The position numbers and the translations under genes are program-made. The notes under the pieces are model-generated. The model was given only the letters and a program-made list of their open reading frames with translations, was not told the DNA's origin and searched no databases. A stretch of 64,000 nt of DNA, from positions 496,001 through 560,000 of the forward strand of contig NZ_JAHKPD010000012.1 in assembly GCF_018860245.1 (NCBI RefSeq), written 5' to 3'. How positions within the stretch are numbered: the stretch's first letter is position 1; the number at the start of each line of letters is the position of its first letter. Below are positions 43,753 to 52,250 of the stretch, piece after piece. This DNA is from Pseudotamlana agarivorans. Lineage in GTDB: Bacteria > Bacteroidota > Bacteroidia > Flavobacteriales > Flavobacteriaceae.

Positions 43753-44410
43753 TCCGTGCCGTTTCGCACCATACATAAAACGTTAAACCAATACCCCAAG
43801 AAAGTTTCTAAAAATAAAAAGAGTTGTCTACAAAATATAAAGCTACAGAAAAGGGCTTCGCCTATTTTATAACCATAACAACAGTAGGTTGGGTAGATGT
43901 TTTTACTAGGTTACGGCAAAAGTATGTTATAATAAATGCATTAAAATATTGTCAACAACATAAAGGTTTAGAGATTTATGCTTATTGTATAATGAGCAGT
44001 CATATTCACTTACTTTGTAAGGTAGACGAGCTAGCTTTGTTAAGCAATGTTATAAGAGATTTTAAAACATTTACTTCAAAAAAAATTATAGAAACAATCA
44101 TAGAATATCCAGAAAGCCGAAGAGAATGGCTGTTAGATTATTTTTCTAAAGCATGTGCGCATTTAAAAAGGAATCAGAAATATAAAGTTTGGCAAGATGG
44201 TTATCATGCAGAAAAAGTGTATTCAAACAAGTTCATAAAGCAAAAAGTAAATTATATACACAATAATCCAGTTGCAAATAAAATTGTGGAAAAGCCGGAA
44301 GATTATTTGTTTAGTTCGGCTCGCAATTATGCAGAGCTGGATAGTGAAATAGGTGTTGATACAATATATTTGTTTTGAGTTCTTAGTGTTGCACGGGCTA
44401 CAAGTCCGCG
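43735..44410 (+). mobile_element. RAYT element (REP-associated tyrosine transposase) with flanking REPs
   Basis: The transposase gene is bracketed by inverted REP hairpins: CGGACT-TGT-AGTCCG at 43742-43756 on the left and CGGGCT-ACA-AGTCCG at 44394-44408 on the right. Each has a short flank (GATAGCG on the left, CGCG at the outer right). The whole unit recurs in deleted form at 46035-46266, which fixes its ends to within a few bases. It lies in the run of candidate immunity genes. Confidence 0.85.
43824..44378 (+). CDS. REP-associated tyrosine transposase (Y1, IS200-like)
   Basis: This 184-residue HUH-type Y1 transposase has the HUH motif as H-I-H in YCIMSSHIHLLCK and the likely catalytic tyrosine in KVNYIHNNPVANKIVEKPEDYLFSSARNY. 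This ending is characteristic of the TnpA_REP/RAYT group. The start is TTG at 43824; the same TTG context is kept in the deleted copy. RAYTs act on REP hairpins in single-stranded DNA rather than on classical terminal inverted repeats. Confidence 0.88.
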   Translation: MSTKYKATEKGFAYFITITTVGWVDVFTRLRQKYVIINALKYCQQHKGLEIYAYCIMSSHIHLLCKVDELALLSNVIRDFKTFTSKKIIETIIEYPESRREWLLDYFSKACAHLKRNQKYKVWQDGYHAEKVYSNKFIKQKVNYIHNNPVANKIVEKPEDYLFSSARNYAELDSEIGVDTIYLF

Positions 44411-44487
44411 TTCATACAAAAATATGCTGTAGCAGTAGATAAGTCCACAGCAGAAATTAACTTTTCAAAACTCGGAAACTTTTAACT

Positions 44488-45267
44488 ATGGATGATTTAA
44501 TAGACAGGATTAAAAGGTTTGATAAAAGAAAGTCAAAATGGATTAATAATATTCTAAACGACAAGAATAACACTCTTAAAATGTCCTCTAATTTTCATTT
44601 TTTGGAACTTAATCTCGCAATATATAAGTTGCTCGACAAGAAAATAAATGAAAGCAAACAACATTTTTATATCGTCTCCATAATTGACAAAATAAGAGTT
44701 AGTGAATTTAATAATAGATTGTTTGATTTTGGATTACCTTATGTTTGCTTTCCTATTTTGAGTGATAATGAAAATTTAATTCAACAATATTCAAAATTAC
44801 GTTACCAAAAAGGGAAGAATGCAGAGTTGTCAATGGATGAAATGGTGTTACAAGGCGAAAGTGCTGTTTGGTGTAATACAGTTCAGTTTTTTATGGCTAA
44901 TGATTTTAAAGGAGTAGAACGAAATTTAAACATTATAGAAACTTTAACGCTTCCAAAACTACCAAAGAACCAACAAGAATTTAAAATAGATTACGAGTTT
45001 TATAAAGCTCTTTTAAATAAAGACAAATCCAAGTGTGAGGAGCTTTTGGAGCAATTGGTTAGCACTAAAATCCATAAAAAGAGAAATGATAACGCAGTTT
45101 TAAATAAATATGTTTCTCAACCTGCATTAGGTTATGCAAAATTAGCTTGGAGACAAAGTTTAGAAGTTGAAGTTAATTCTCCACTTATTCCTAAAGAAAT
45201 ATTACCTATTGAACCTTTAGATAATTATGAAATTCCTTATGATTTTTTGAAAGATGAACTGTTTTAG
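44488..45267 (+). CDS. Imm49-like immunity protein (tentative)
   Basis: This 259-residue soluble, mostly helical protein has no signal peptide. The C-terminal segment QPALGYAKLAWRQSLEVEVNSPLIPKEILPIEPL and the central ESAVWCNTVQFFMAN resemble, from memory, the immunity 49 family found in polymorphic toxin loci. The assignment needs a profile search. It stands between the RAYT element and a small membrane protein gene. A cytoplasmic immunity protein would answer a different toxin from the lipoprotein candidates, so it may be an orphan. Confidence 0.5.
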   Translation: MDDLIDRIKRFDKRKSKWINNILNDKNNTLKMSSNFHFLELNLAIYKLLDKKINESKQHFYIVSIIDKIRVSEFNNRLFDFGLPYVCFPILSDNENLIQQYSKLRYQKGKNAELSMDEMVLQGESAVWCNTVQFFMANDFKGVERNLNIIETLTLPKLPKNQQEFKIDYEFYKALLNKDKSKCEELLEQLVSTKIHKKRNDNAVLNKYVSQPALGYAKLAWRQSLEVEVNSPLIPKEILPIEPLDNYEIPYDFLKDELF

Positions 45268-45362
45268 CTGAAATTTAATTATAAAATTCAGTTATCTCTC
45301 ATGAACAGACAAGCCTCGTCCATTAAAAAGTAAATCATGTTATAAAAAATAATATTAAAATC

Positions 45363-46004
45363 GTGAAATTAATTGATTATATATTAAAATTTAGCTTTGC
45401 CTTTTGTCTTGGACTATTTATAATTTTTAAAGGAAGTCCTTTAATTTTTAATAAAGCAAAAGAATTGAAGCAGGAAAATTTAACGGAGATAAAACTGGAA
45501 TTTTTATCAGTAAAATATATTACTCCCAACGATAAAAGTTATATAAAAATAGAAGGTTTATTGTCAAATAACAAAGCATTTAAACGAATATATCAAACAT
45601 CAGAAAGAAAGCATATAAACCTGTTAAATATATTAACGGGGAATATAAATAGTTCAAAAATAAATATGGATCAAATATTACCATTAGAATTAACACAAGA
45701 GCATCTATTGAAATTAAGTGATGTAAGAGTGAATTTTAATAAAAGTGGTAATCTAGATAAACTAGTTATCAATCAACAATATATAATAGGTGAGAAAGCA
45801 TCTTATCTTCGGGTAATTTTTGTTTATTTTCTTGGTGCCTTAACTTTTACTCTTGGAGTATTGTCTTTGACTGTAGCTTTAATAATGGCATTTCGTAATT
45901 TAAATATTTACAGAAATACAGGCAAATTACCTGAAATTCAGAATACTTTTGATAGTAAGATAAAAGGCTTAGAGTTTTTCTTAAAGTTTTTTAAAGGAAA
46001 GTAA
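45363..46004 (+). CDS. Membrane protein of unknown function, 213 aa
   Basis: This protein has two predicted membrane helices, about residues 8-26 and 150-180 (FVYFLGALTFTLGVLSLTVALIMAF). The intervening 120 residues form a charged, probably periplasmic domain, and a short basic tail follows. It begins with GTG. No family is recognised. It is the last gene of the accessory island and ends 31 nt before the deleted RAYT derivative. Confidence 0.55.
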   Translation: MKLIDYILKFSFAFCLGLFIIFKGSPLIFNKAKELKQENLTEIKLEFLSVKYITPNDKSYIKIEGLLSNNKAFKRIYQTSERKHINLLNILTGNINSSKINMDQILPLELTQEHLLKLSDVRVNFNKSGNLDKLVINQQYIIGEKASYLRVIFVYFLGALTFTLGVLSLTVALIMAFRNLNIYRNTGKLPEIQNTFDSKIKGLEFFLKFFKGK

Positions 46005-46034
46005 AAAATATTATTTGTGACAAAGAAGAAATAA

Positions 46035-46266
46035 ACCTGATAGCGCGGACTAGTAGTCCGTGCCATTCCGTGCCACACATAAAATATTAAGCCAATACCC
46101 TAAGAAAGTTTCTAAAAATAAATAAGAGTTGTCTACAAAATATAAAGCTACAGAAAAGAACGTCACGTATTTTATAACCATAACAACAGTAGCTTGGGTA
46201 GCTGTTTTTATTAATACAATATATTTGTTTTGAGTTCTTAGTGTTGCACGGACTACAAGTCCGCGC
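46035..46266 (+). mobile_element. Non-autonomous, internally deleted RAYT derivative
   Basis: The left 170 nt match the left end of the RAYT element (REP CGGACT-AGT-AGTCCG at 46046-46060, the same TTG start region and the ACAACAGTAG segment). The sequence then jumps, after GCTGTTTTTA near 46210, to the right end ACAATATATTTGTTTTGAG and the right REP (46249-46263). About 450 nt of transposase coding sequence is missing, leaving a 232-nt MITE-like unit. It has diverged at several bases from the full copy. Confidence 0.85.
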
Positions 46267-46294
46267 AATCAGGCATTAGCTAGCTGTAGATTAC

Positions 46295-46329
46295 AAAAAA
46301 AGCCCCACAAATAATTGCAAGGCTTTTTA
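46295..46329 (-). terminator. metK terminator
   Basis: On the minus strand AAAAAGCC pairs with GGCTTTTT (46321-46328 with 46297-46304) around a 16-nt loop and ends in a T-run. Confidence 0.7.
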
Positions 46330-46358
46330 AATTTATCATTTTAAAACAGTTCGAATTT

Positions 46359-47612
46359 CTACAATCCGAAAGCTTTTTTTACTTGATCCACGTAATCTAA
46401 TTTTTCCCAAGTGAATAATTCTACGTCAAGGGTAATGGTTTCTCCAAAAGGCTGAGAAAATGTTTTAGTCACGGTTTCGTTTTTACGTCCCATGTGTCCG
46501 TAAGCCGCAGTTTCACTATAGATTGGCGCGCGTAATTTCAGGCGCTCTTCAATAGCAAATGGTCGCATGTCAAAAATTTCAGTTACTTTTTGTGCAATTT
46601 CACCGTCGGTCATGTTAAACGGACAAGTGCCATAAGTATCAATAAAAATTCCCATGGGTTCAACAACACCAATGGCGTAACTTACTTGCACTAAAACTTC
46701 TTCGGCAACACCAGCTGCAACTAGGTTTTTAGCAATATGTCTTGTGGCGTAAGCCGCACTACGGTCTACTTTACTTGGGTCTTTTCCTGAGAAAGCACCA
46801 CCACCATGAGCACCTTTTCCACCGTAGGTATCCACAATAATTTTACGACCTGTTAAACCTGTATCTCCATGCGGACCTCCAATTACGAATTTCCCTGTTG
46901 GGTTGATGTGGTACTTAATGTCGTCGTTAAATAATTTCTGTAAACCTTCAGGAAGTTGAGCAATCACTCGTGGGATTAAAATATCAACAATATCCTTTCT
47001 AATTTTTGCAAGCATCGCCTCGTCTTCATCGAAATCATCATGTTGTGTAGAAACAACAATCGCTTCAATACGTTGCGGTACATTATTATCGTCGTATTCA
47101 ATAGTTACCTGACTTTTAGAATCTGGTCTTAAATACGTGATGTATTTATTTTCTCTTCTTAGCTCTGCTAATTCTCTTAAAATTAAGTGCGATAAATCTA
47201 AGGCTAAAGGCATGAAGTTTTCAGTTTCATTGGTTGCATAACCAAACATCATCCCTTGGTCTCCCGCACCTTGCTCTTCTTTGCTACCGCGGTCTACACC
47301 CTGGTTGATGTCTTCAGATTGTTCATGTATTGCCGATAAAACACCACATGAATTGCCGTCGAACATGTATTCACCTTTGGTGTATCCAATTTTATTGATG
47401 GTATCTCTAGCAATTTTTTGAACGTCCAAATAGGTGGTCGATTTTACTTCACCAGCAAGTACAACTTGCCCAGTAGTTACTAAAGTTTCACAAGCCACTT
47501 TCGATTCGGTGTCGAATGCTAAAAAATTATCTATTAAAGCGTCACTAATTTGATCTGCTACTTTGTCTGGATGCCCTTCAGAAACACTTTCTGAAGTGAA
47601 TAAATAAGCCAT
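46359..47612 (-). CDS. metK: S-adenosylmethionine synthetase
   Basis: MetK makes S-adenosylmethionine from methionine and ATP. The 417-residue protein begins [21 protein letters not shown]. It has [12 protein letters not shown], the P-loop-like [32 protein letters not shown], and [21 protein letters not shown]. It is monocistronic, with a terminator 30 nt downstream. A SAM-II riboswitch in its leader gives feedback from the product. Confidence 0.97.
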   Translation of the reverse strand: MAYLFTSESVSEGHPDKVADQISDALIDNFLAFDTESKVACETLVTTGQVVLAGEVKSTTYLDVQKIARDTINKIGYTKGEYMFDGNSCGVLSAIHEQSEDINQGVDRGSKEEQGAGDQGMMFGYATNETENFMPLALDLSHLILRELAELRRENKYITYLRPDSKSQVTIEYDDNNVPQRIEAIVVSTQHDDFDEDEAMLAKIRKDIVDILIPRVIAQLPEGLQKLFNDDIKYHINPTGKFVIGGPHGDTGLTGRKIIVDTYGGKGAHGGGAFSGKDPSKVDRSAAYATRHIAKNLVAAGVAEEVLVQVSYAIGVVEPMGIFIDTYGTCPFNMTDGEIAQKVTEIFDMRPFAIEERLKLRAPIYSETAAYGHMGRKNETVTKTFSQPFGETITLDVELFTWEKLDYVDQVKKAFGL

Positions 47613-47659
47613 AATAATTTAAATTACAGTAAGATTTGACGAATACGTCGAAGGAAGTT

Positions 47660-47738
47660 TACACTGCCTTTAGCATTTTTATTTATGTTGAAACGTGTTC
47701 AGCATAAAGAGGTTGCAATCAGTCAAATCTTTCCTCTG
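47660..47738 (-). promoter_or_regulatory. SAM-II riboswitch upstream of metK
   Basis: Read on the minus strand, P1 is AGAGG with CCTCT around a loop containing GATTTGACTGATTGCAA. The 3' part AAAAATGCTAAAGGCAGT follows. These match the SAM-II core (GAUUU...UUGCAA, then AAUG..GCUAAA..GG). Loop ACTG can pair with the 3' CAGT to form the pseudoknot. A small hairpin (TTATG.TGAA/TTCA.CATAA) is inserted in the linker. It ends about 48 nt before the metK ATG, so control of translation start is likely. Confidence 0.8.
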
Positions 47739-47751
47739 TTGTTTTGTGCCG

Positions 47752-47759
47752 CAAAAGTA
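47752..47759 (-). promoter_or_regulatory. Putative -7 element of the metK promoter
   Basis: TACTTTTG on the minus strand matches TAnnTTTG and lies about 14 nt upstream of the first riboswitch base, so the transcript would begin just before P1. Confidence 0.5.
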
Positions 47760-47848
47760 AAAAAATAAAAGAAAATGAACAGCGCTTTTTTATTTTTTAA
47801 GAAATAATTGGTAGTTAAATTTATTTTCCGAATATTTGTTTCAGCAAA

Positions 47849-47911
47849 ATGAAAAAACAAATTATACAAGTCGTTTCTATTATTGTCATTGTGATTATTT
47901 CACAAGGCTAG
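47849..47911 (+). CDS. ilv leader peptide, 20 codons, Ile/Val-rich
   Basis: The ORF reads MKKQIIQVVSIIVIVIISQG and stop. Eleven of 20 residues are isoleucine or valine, including an unbroken run of seven (IIVIVII). It lies 307 nt upstream of ilvD and is followed 35 nt later by an intrinsic terminator, the layout of a ribosome-mediated attenuator. It begins with ATG, and an AGCAAA-type A-rich sequence precedes it. Confidence 0.75.
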   Translation: MKKQIIQVVSIIVIVIISQG

Positions 47912-47945
47912 GGAATGCGATAATTTATAAGAAATAAATTTTACC

Positions 47946-47973
47946 AGCTTTCCCAAAATGGAAGGCTTTTTTT
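47946..47973 (+). terminator. Attenuator terminator of the ilv operon
   Basis: AGCTTTCC (47946-47953) pairs with GGAAGGCT (47960-47967, one G-U pair) around CAAAAT, followed by a run of T bases. GGGAA at 47911-47915, overlapping the leader stop codon, can pair with TTCCC at 47950-47954 and would disrupt this stem, a simple antiterminator. A second hairpin (ACTCT.AAAAC/GTTTTA.AGAGT, 48013-48037) lies further on. Confidence 0.75.
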
Positions 47974-48218
47974 ATGCCATTTTTTTTCATTTTTGAACAT
48001 CATAAAAAAACGACTCTAAAACACTGGTTTTAAGAGTTTTAAGTTGTTTTTTGTGATTGTGAATTTAACTATAAATAATAAAAATTAAGTAGTTTGACGC
48101 CCTAATAAATTACTTTCGAATCTTATTTTAAGATTTTGAAGGATTTGTATTGAAAGGTTGATAAAGCTTAGAATAATGATATAAATTAAGATAAAGCATA
48201 AAATTATTTGCAACAAAT

Positions 48219-49901
48219 ATGAAAGAACTTAATAAACATAGTAGAAGGCTAACGCAGGATGAATCTCAACCAGCATCTCAAGCCATGTTATATGCGGTAG
48301 GATTGACTGATGAGGATATGAATAAAGCTCAGGTTGGAATTGCAAGCACAGGATACGACGGAAACCCGTGTAACATGCACTTAAATAACTTAGCAGCTGA
48401 GGTTAAAATTGAATGTAAAATAGCGAATCTAGTAGGTTTAGGATTTAACACGATTGGTGTTAGTGATGGGATTTCAATGGGAACTTCAGGAATGAACTAT
48501 TCATTGGCGTCTCGTGATATTATTGCCGATTCTATTGAAACCGTTATGAATGCCCAAAGCTATGATGCACTGGTTTCTGTAGTAGGTTGTGATAAAAATA
48601 TGCCGGGAGCAGTCATTGCGATGTTGCGTTTAAACCGTCCGTCAATCATGATGTACGGAGGAACGATTGCTTCAGGGAAATATAAAGGAAGAAAATTAAA
48701 TATCGTATCAGCTTTTGAAGCTTTAGGTCAGAAAGTGGCTGGAGAAATTGATGAAGATGAGTACAGAGAAATTATAAAAAGTGCCATTCCGGGAGCTGGA
48801 GCTTGTGGAGGGATGTACACAGCAAATACTATGGCTTCGGCAATAGAATGTATGGGCTTTGCATTGCCTTACAATTCATCTATTCCTGCTGAAAATCCGA
48901 ATAAATTATCTGAAAGTGAAAGAACCGCAAGAGCGATTAAAAATCTTTTAGAATTGGATTTAAAACCTTTAGATATCATTTCTAAAAAATCTATTGAAAA
49001 TGCGATTGCTATTGTAAATGCTTTAGGAGGTTCTACAAATGCTGTATTACACTTTTTGGCGATTGCACATGCAGCAGATATCGAGTTTACATTAGAAGAT
49101 TTTCAAGCGGTAAGTGATAGAACGCCGTTAATAGCCGATTTAAAACCTAGTGGAAAATACTTAATGGAAGATGTTCACGGTATTGGAGGAACGCCAGCTG
49201 TTATGAAGTATTTATTAGATAATGGTTTTTTACATGGCGATTGTATGACCGTTACCGGAAAAACTTTAGCTGAAAATTTAAAAGATGTTGAACCTTTGGT
49301 TTTTGAAAATGATCAAGATGTTATTTATCCTAAAGATAAGGCCTTAAAATCATCAGGAAACTTACAAATCCTTTACGGAAACTTAGCTGTAGAAGGAGCT
49401 GTTGCAAAAATCTCTGGAAACGAAGGTTTGCTTTTTGAAGGTAAAGCGGTGGTTTACGATGGAGAACAAGCGGCAAACACGGGGATTTCTAATGGAGAAG
49501 TTGAAAAAGGAGATGTCGTCGTTATCCGTTATGTGGGGCCTAAAGGTGGTCCAGGGATGCCAGAAATGTTAAAACCAACCTCATTAATTATGGGTGCTGG
49601 TTTAGGGAAATCTGTAGCTTTAATTACAGATGGTCGTTTTTCTGGAGGAACACACGGATTTGTAGTAGGACACATAACGCCAGAAGCACAAAACGGAGGG
49701 ACTATTGGAATCTTAAAAACAGGTGATAAAATTAGAATTAGTGCTGAAGATAATTCAATTAACGTACTACTTTCTGATGAAGAATTAGCTGAAAGAAAAG
49801 CACAATGGGTTCAACCAGAATTAAAACATAAAAAAGGAATCTTATATAAGTATGCAAAATCAGTAGCGTCAGCGTCAAAAGGTTGTGTTACCGATGCATA
49901 A
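48219..49901 (+). CDS. ilvD: Dihydroxy-acid dehydratase
   Basis: IlvD dehydrates dihydroxy-isovalerate and dihydroxy-methylvalerate in valine and isoleucine synthesis using an Fe-S cluster. The 560-residue protein has [35 protein letters not shown] and a C-terminal [12 protein letters not shown] and [17 protein letters not shown]. The cluster cysteines lie in the first two motifs. It is first in the ilvDBNCA operon, behind the leader peptide and terminator. A palindromic repeat lies in the 54-nt gap to ilvB. Confidence 0.96.
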   Translation: MKELNKHSRRLTQDESQPASQAMLYAVGLTDEDMNKAQVGIASTGYDGNPCNMHLNNLAAEVKIECKIANLVGLGFNTIGVSDGISMGTSGMNYSLASRDIIADSIETVMNAQSYDALVSVVGCDKNMPGAVIAMLRLNRPSIMMYGGTIASGKYKGRKLNIVSAFEALGQKVAGEIDEDEYREIIKSAIPGAGACGGMYTANTMASAIECMGFALPYNSSIPAENPNKLSESERTARAIKNLLELDLKPLDIISKKSIENAIAIVNALGGSTNAVLHFLAIAHAADIEFTLEDFQAVSDRTPLIADLKPSGKYLMEDVHGIGGTPAVMKYLLDNGFLHGDCMTVTGKTLAENLKDVEPLVFENDQDVIYPKDKALKSSGNLQILYGNLAVEGAVAKISGNEGLLFEGKAVVYDGEQAANTGISNGEVEKGDVVVIRYVGPKGGPGMPEMLKPTSLIMGAGLGKSVALITDGRFSGGTHGFVVGHITPEAQNGGTIGILKTGDKIRISAEDNSINVLLSDEELAERKAQWVQPELKHKKGILYKYAKSVASASKGCVTDA

Positions 49902-49912
49902 ATAAAATTTTC

Positions 49913-49937
49913 ATTTCCGGGCAAACGGAAATCTCAC
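49913..49937 (+). repeat. Palindromic repeat (ATTTCCG variant, AATCTC tail)
   Basis: Arms ATTTCCG (49913-49919) and CGGAAAT (49926-49932) surround GGCAAA, with CTCAC following, so the AAATCTC tail matches the other copies. It lies between ilvD and ilvB, within the operon. Confidence 0.7.
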
Positions 49938-49955
49938 AAATAAAAATTGTGAATT

Positions 49956-51686
49956 ATGGAAACAAAAACATTAAATAAAAAAGAAGTGGCAAACAAAACA
50001 CAACGAATTACAGGTTGCGAAGCAGTTGTAAGGTCTTTAATAGCCGAAGGTGTTGATATTCTTTACGGGTATCCAGGTGGTGCTATTATGCCTGTTTACG
50101 ACGAATTATACAAATTTCAAGATCAAATTCATCATGTCTTAACGCGTCATGAGCAAGGGGCGGCACATGCGGCTCAAGGTTTTGCACGTATTTCAGGACG
50201 TGTAGGTGTGGCTTTGGCAACTTCAGGACCTGGAGCAACCAATTTAATCACAGGAATTGCCGATGCGCAAATCGATTCTACGCCTTTAGTTTGTATTACT
50301 GGGCAGGTGGCTTCGCACTTATTAGGTAGTGATGCTTTTCAGGAAACCGATATCGTAGGTATTTCTACGCCAGTTACTAAATGGAACGTACAAGTAACCA
50401 AATCTGAGGATATTCCCGGGGCGATTGCGAAAGCATTTTATATCGCTAAAAGCGGAAGACCAGGCCCTGTTTTAGTTGATATAACTAAAGATGCACAGTT
50501 TGGTGAATTAGACTTTAATTACGAAAAATGTAAAGGCGTAAGAAGTTATAAGCCTATTCCAAAAACAAGTCAGGATGCGGTTAACGCTGCTGCGGAATTA
50601 ATTAATAACGCAAAAAAACCAATGATTGTTTGGGGACAAGGTGTTATTCTTGGTGAAGCTGAAGCGGAATTAAAAGCTGTAGTTGAAAAAGCTGGAATTC
50701 CTGCTGCTTGGACCATTTTAGGAGCTTCTGCAATACCATCGACACATCCTTTAAATGTAGGTATGGTTGGTATGCATGGTAATTACGGACCAAATAAATT
50801 AACGAATGAGTGTGATGTTTTAATCGCTATCGGTATGCGTTTTGACGACCGTGTTACAGGTGATTTAAATACCTATGCCAAGCAAGCAAAAGTGATTCAT
50901 TTTGATATTGATCCAGCAGAGATTAATAAAAACGTTATGGCTGATGTTGCTGTTTTAGGAAATTCAAAAGAAAGCTTAGCCATGTTAGCAGAAGCTTTAG
51001 AGGCAAAATCGCATGATGCTTGGTTAAAAGAATTCAAAGATTTATACCAAATTGAATACGATACTGTAATTAATGATGATCTTAATCCAACGAAAGAAGG
51101 ATTAACCATGGGTGAAGTTATCAAGCAAATCAATATCGCTTCCGAAGGAAATGCAGCTATCGTTTCTGATGTTGGGCAACACCAAATGATTGCTTGTCGT
51201 TACGCCGATTTTAATGTGTCTAAAAGTAACATTACTTCTGGCGGATTAGGAACTATGGGCTTTGCACTTCCAGCAGCGATAGGTGCTAAAATGGCTGCGC
51301 CAAACCGAGAGGTTGTAGCGATTATTGGTGATGGTGGTTTTCAAATGAATATTCAAGAGTTAGGAACTATTTTTCAACAGAAAGTACCGGTAAAAGTTGT
51401 GGTTTTAAACAATGAGTTTTTAGGTATGGTACGTCAATGGCAACAGTTGTTTTTCGATAAGCGTTATGCTTCTACCGAAATGACCAACCCTGATTTTGTA
51501 ACCATCGCCAAAGGGTATCATATAGAAGGAAAGCGTGTGACTAATCGTAAAGATATGGAAGCAGCTGTAAAAGAAATGATTGCTTCAAAAGATTCATACT
51601 TCTTAGAGGTTTGTGTTGAAAAAGAAGATAATGTGTTTCCAATGATTCCTTCGGGAGCATCAGTTTCAGATGTACGATTAAGCTAA
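49956..51686 (+). CDS. ilvB: Acetolactate synthase, large (catalytic) subunit
   Basis: This 576-residue thiamine-diphosphate enzyme condenses two pyruvates, or pyruvate with 2-ketobutyrate. GYPGGAIMPVYDEL and the thiamine-activating glutamate in LTRHEQGAAHAAQGFAR are N-terminal. The FAD-binding region has IAIGMRFDDRVTGDL, and the metal-ThDP motif is IIGDGGFQMNIQELGTI with N after 25 residues (VVLNNEFLGMVRQWQ). ilvN follows after 13 nt. Confidence 0.96.
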   Translation: METKTLNKKEVANKTQRITGCEAVVRSLIAEGVDILYGYPGGAIMPVYDELYKFQDQIHHVLTRHEQGAAHAAQGFARISGRVGVALATSGPGATNLITGIADAQIDSTPLVCITGQVASHLLGSDAFQETDIVGISTPVTKWNVQVTKSEDIPGAIAKAFYIAKSGRPGPVLVDITKDAQFGELDFNYEKCKGVRSYKPIPKTSQDAVNAAAELINNAKKPMIVWGQGVILGEAEAELKAVVEKAGIPAAWTILGASAIPSTHPLNVGMVGMHGNYGPNKLTNECDVLIAIGMRFDDRVTGDLNTYAKQAKVIHFDIDPAEINKNVMADVAVLGNSKESLAMLAEALEAKSHDAWLKEFKDLYQIEYDTVINDDLNPTKEGLTMGEVIKQINIASEGNAAIVSDVGQHQMIACRYADFNVSKSNITSGGLGTMGFALPAAIGAKMAAPNREVVAIIGDGGFQMNIQELGTIFQQKVPVKVVVLNNEFLGMVRQWQQLFFDKRYASTEMTNPDFVTIAKGYHIEGKRVTNRKDMEAAVKEMIASKDSYFLEVCVEKEDNVFPMIPSGASVSDVRLS

Positions 51687-51699
51687 ATTAAGAAAAGAC

Positions 51700-52236
51700 A
51701 TGAGTGAAGATATAAAAACATTTACGATTTCTGTTTACACCGAAAATAACATCGGTTTACTAAATCGTATTTCAGCAATTTTTCAGCGTAGACACATCAA
51801 TATTGAAAGTTTAACAACATCGCAATCAGAAATCGATGGTGTAAATCGTTTTGTCATTGTTGTGAATGTGACGCAAACCAATGCGGAAAAAATTGTAAAG
51901 CAAATTGAAAAACAAGTTGAGACGATAAGAGCATATTATCACACAGACGAGGAAACTATTTTTACCGAATCTTGTATGTTCAAAATTAAATCAGAATTGT
52001 TATTTGATGAGCCTCAAATTCAAAATATAATTAAAGAAAGTAATACACGAATTGTGACTGTAAATAAAGAATTTTTTGTTCTTGAAAAATCAGGAAGAAG
52101 AAACGAAATAGAAGCTTTACGTCGCGATTTAAATGTGTTTGGTATCATGCAATTTGTGCGTTCAGGACGTATTGCGGTAACTAAAGAAGAAATGAAAATA
52201 ACTGAATTGCTGTCAGCATTCAATAATCAATTATAA
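51700..52236 (+). CDS. ilvN: Acetolactate synthase, small (regulatory) subunit
   Basis: This 178-residue regulatory subunit has an N-terminal ACT domain ([34 protein letters not shown]), which normally binds valine for feedback inhibition. The second half carries the C-terminal domain that activates the large subunit ([24 protein letters not shown]). It lies 13 nt after ilvB and 14 nt before ilvC. Confidence 0.94.
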   Translation: MSEDIKTFTISVYTENNIGLLNRISAIFQRRHINIESLTTSQSEIDGVNRFVIVVNVTQTNAEKIVKQIEKQVETIRAYYHTDEETIFTESCMFKIKSELLFDEPQIQNIIKESNTRIVTVNKEFFVLEKSGRRNEIEALRRDLNVFGIMQFVRSGRIAVTKEEMKITELLSAFNNQL

Positions 52237-52250
52237 TAATTAAATTAAAA

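Noticed and set aside
38555-46266. Prophage or phage tail remnant
   Set aside because: A PAAR protein can suggest a phage spike, but no capsid, tail, integrase or lysis gene is present, and lipoproteins follow the effector.
46050-46268. 72-codon minus-strand ORF across the deleted RAYT derivative
   Set aside because: It is an artefact of the REP and transposase remnants, with no independent gene features.
48093-48118. ilvD-proximal promoter (TTTG followed by TACTTTCG)
   Set aside because: The gap of 14 nt is too short for the TTG-N17-23-TAnnTTTG pattern and the -7 element has a mismatch.
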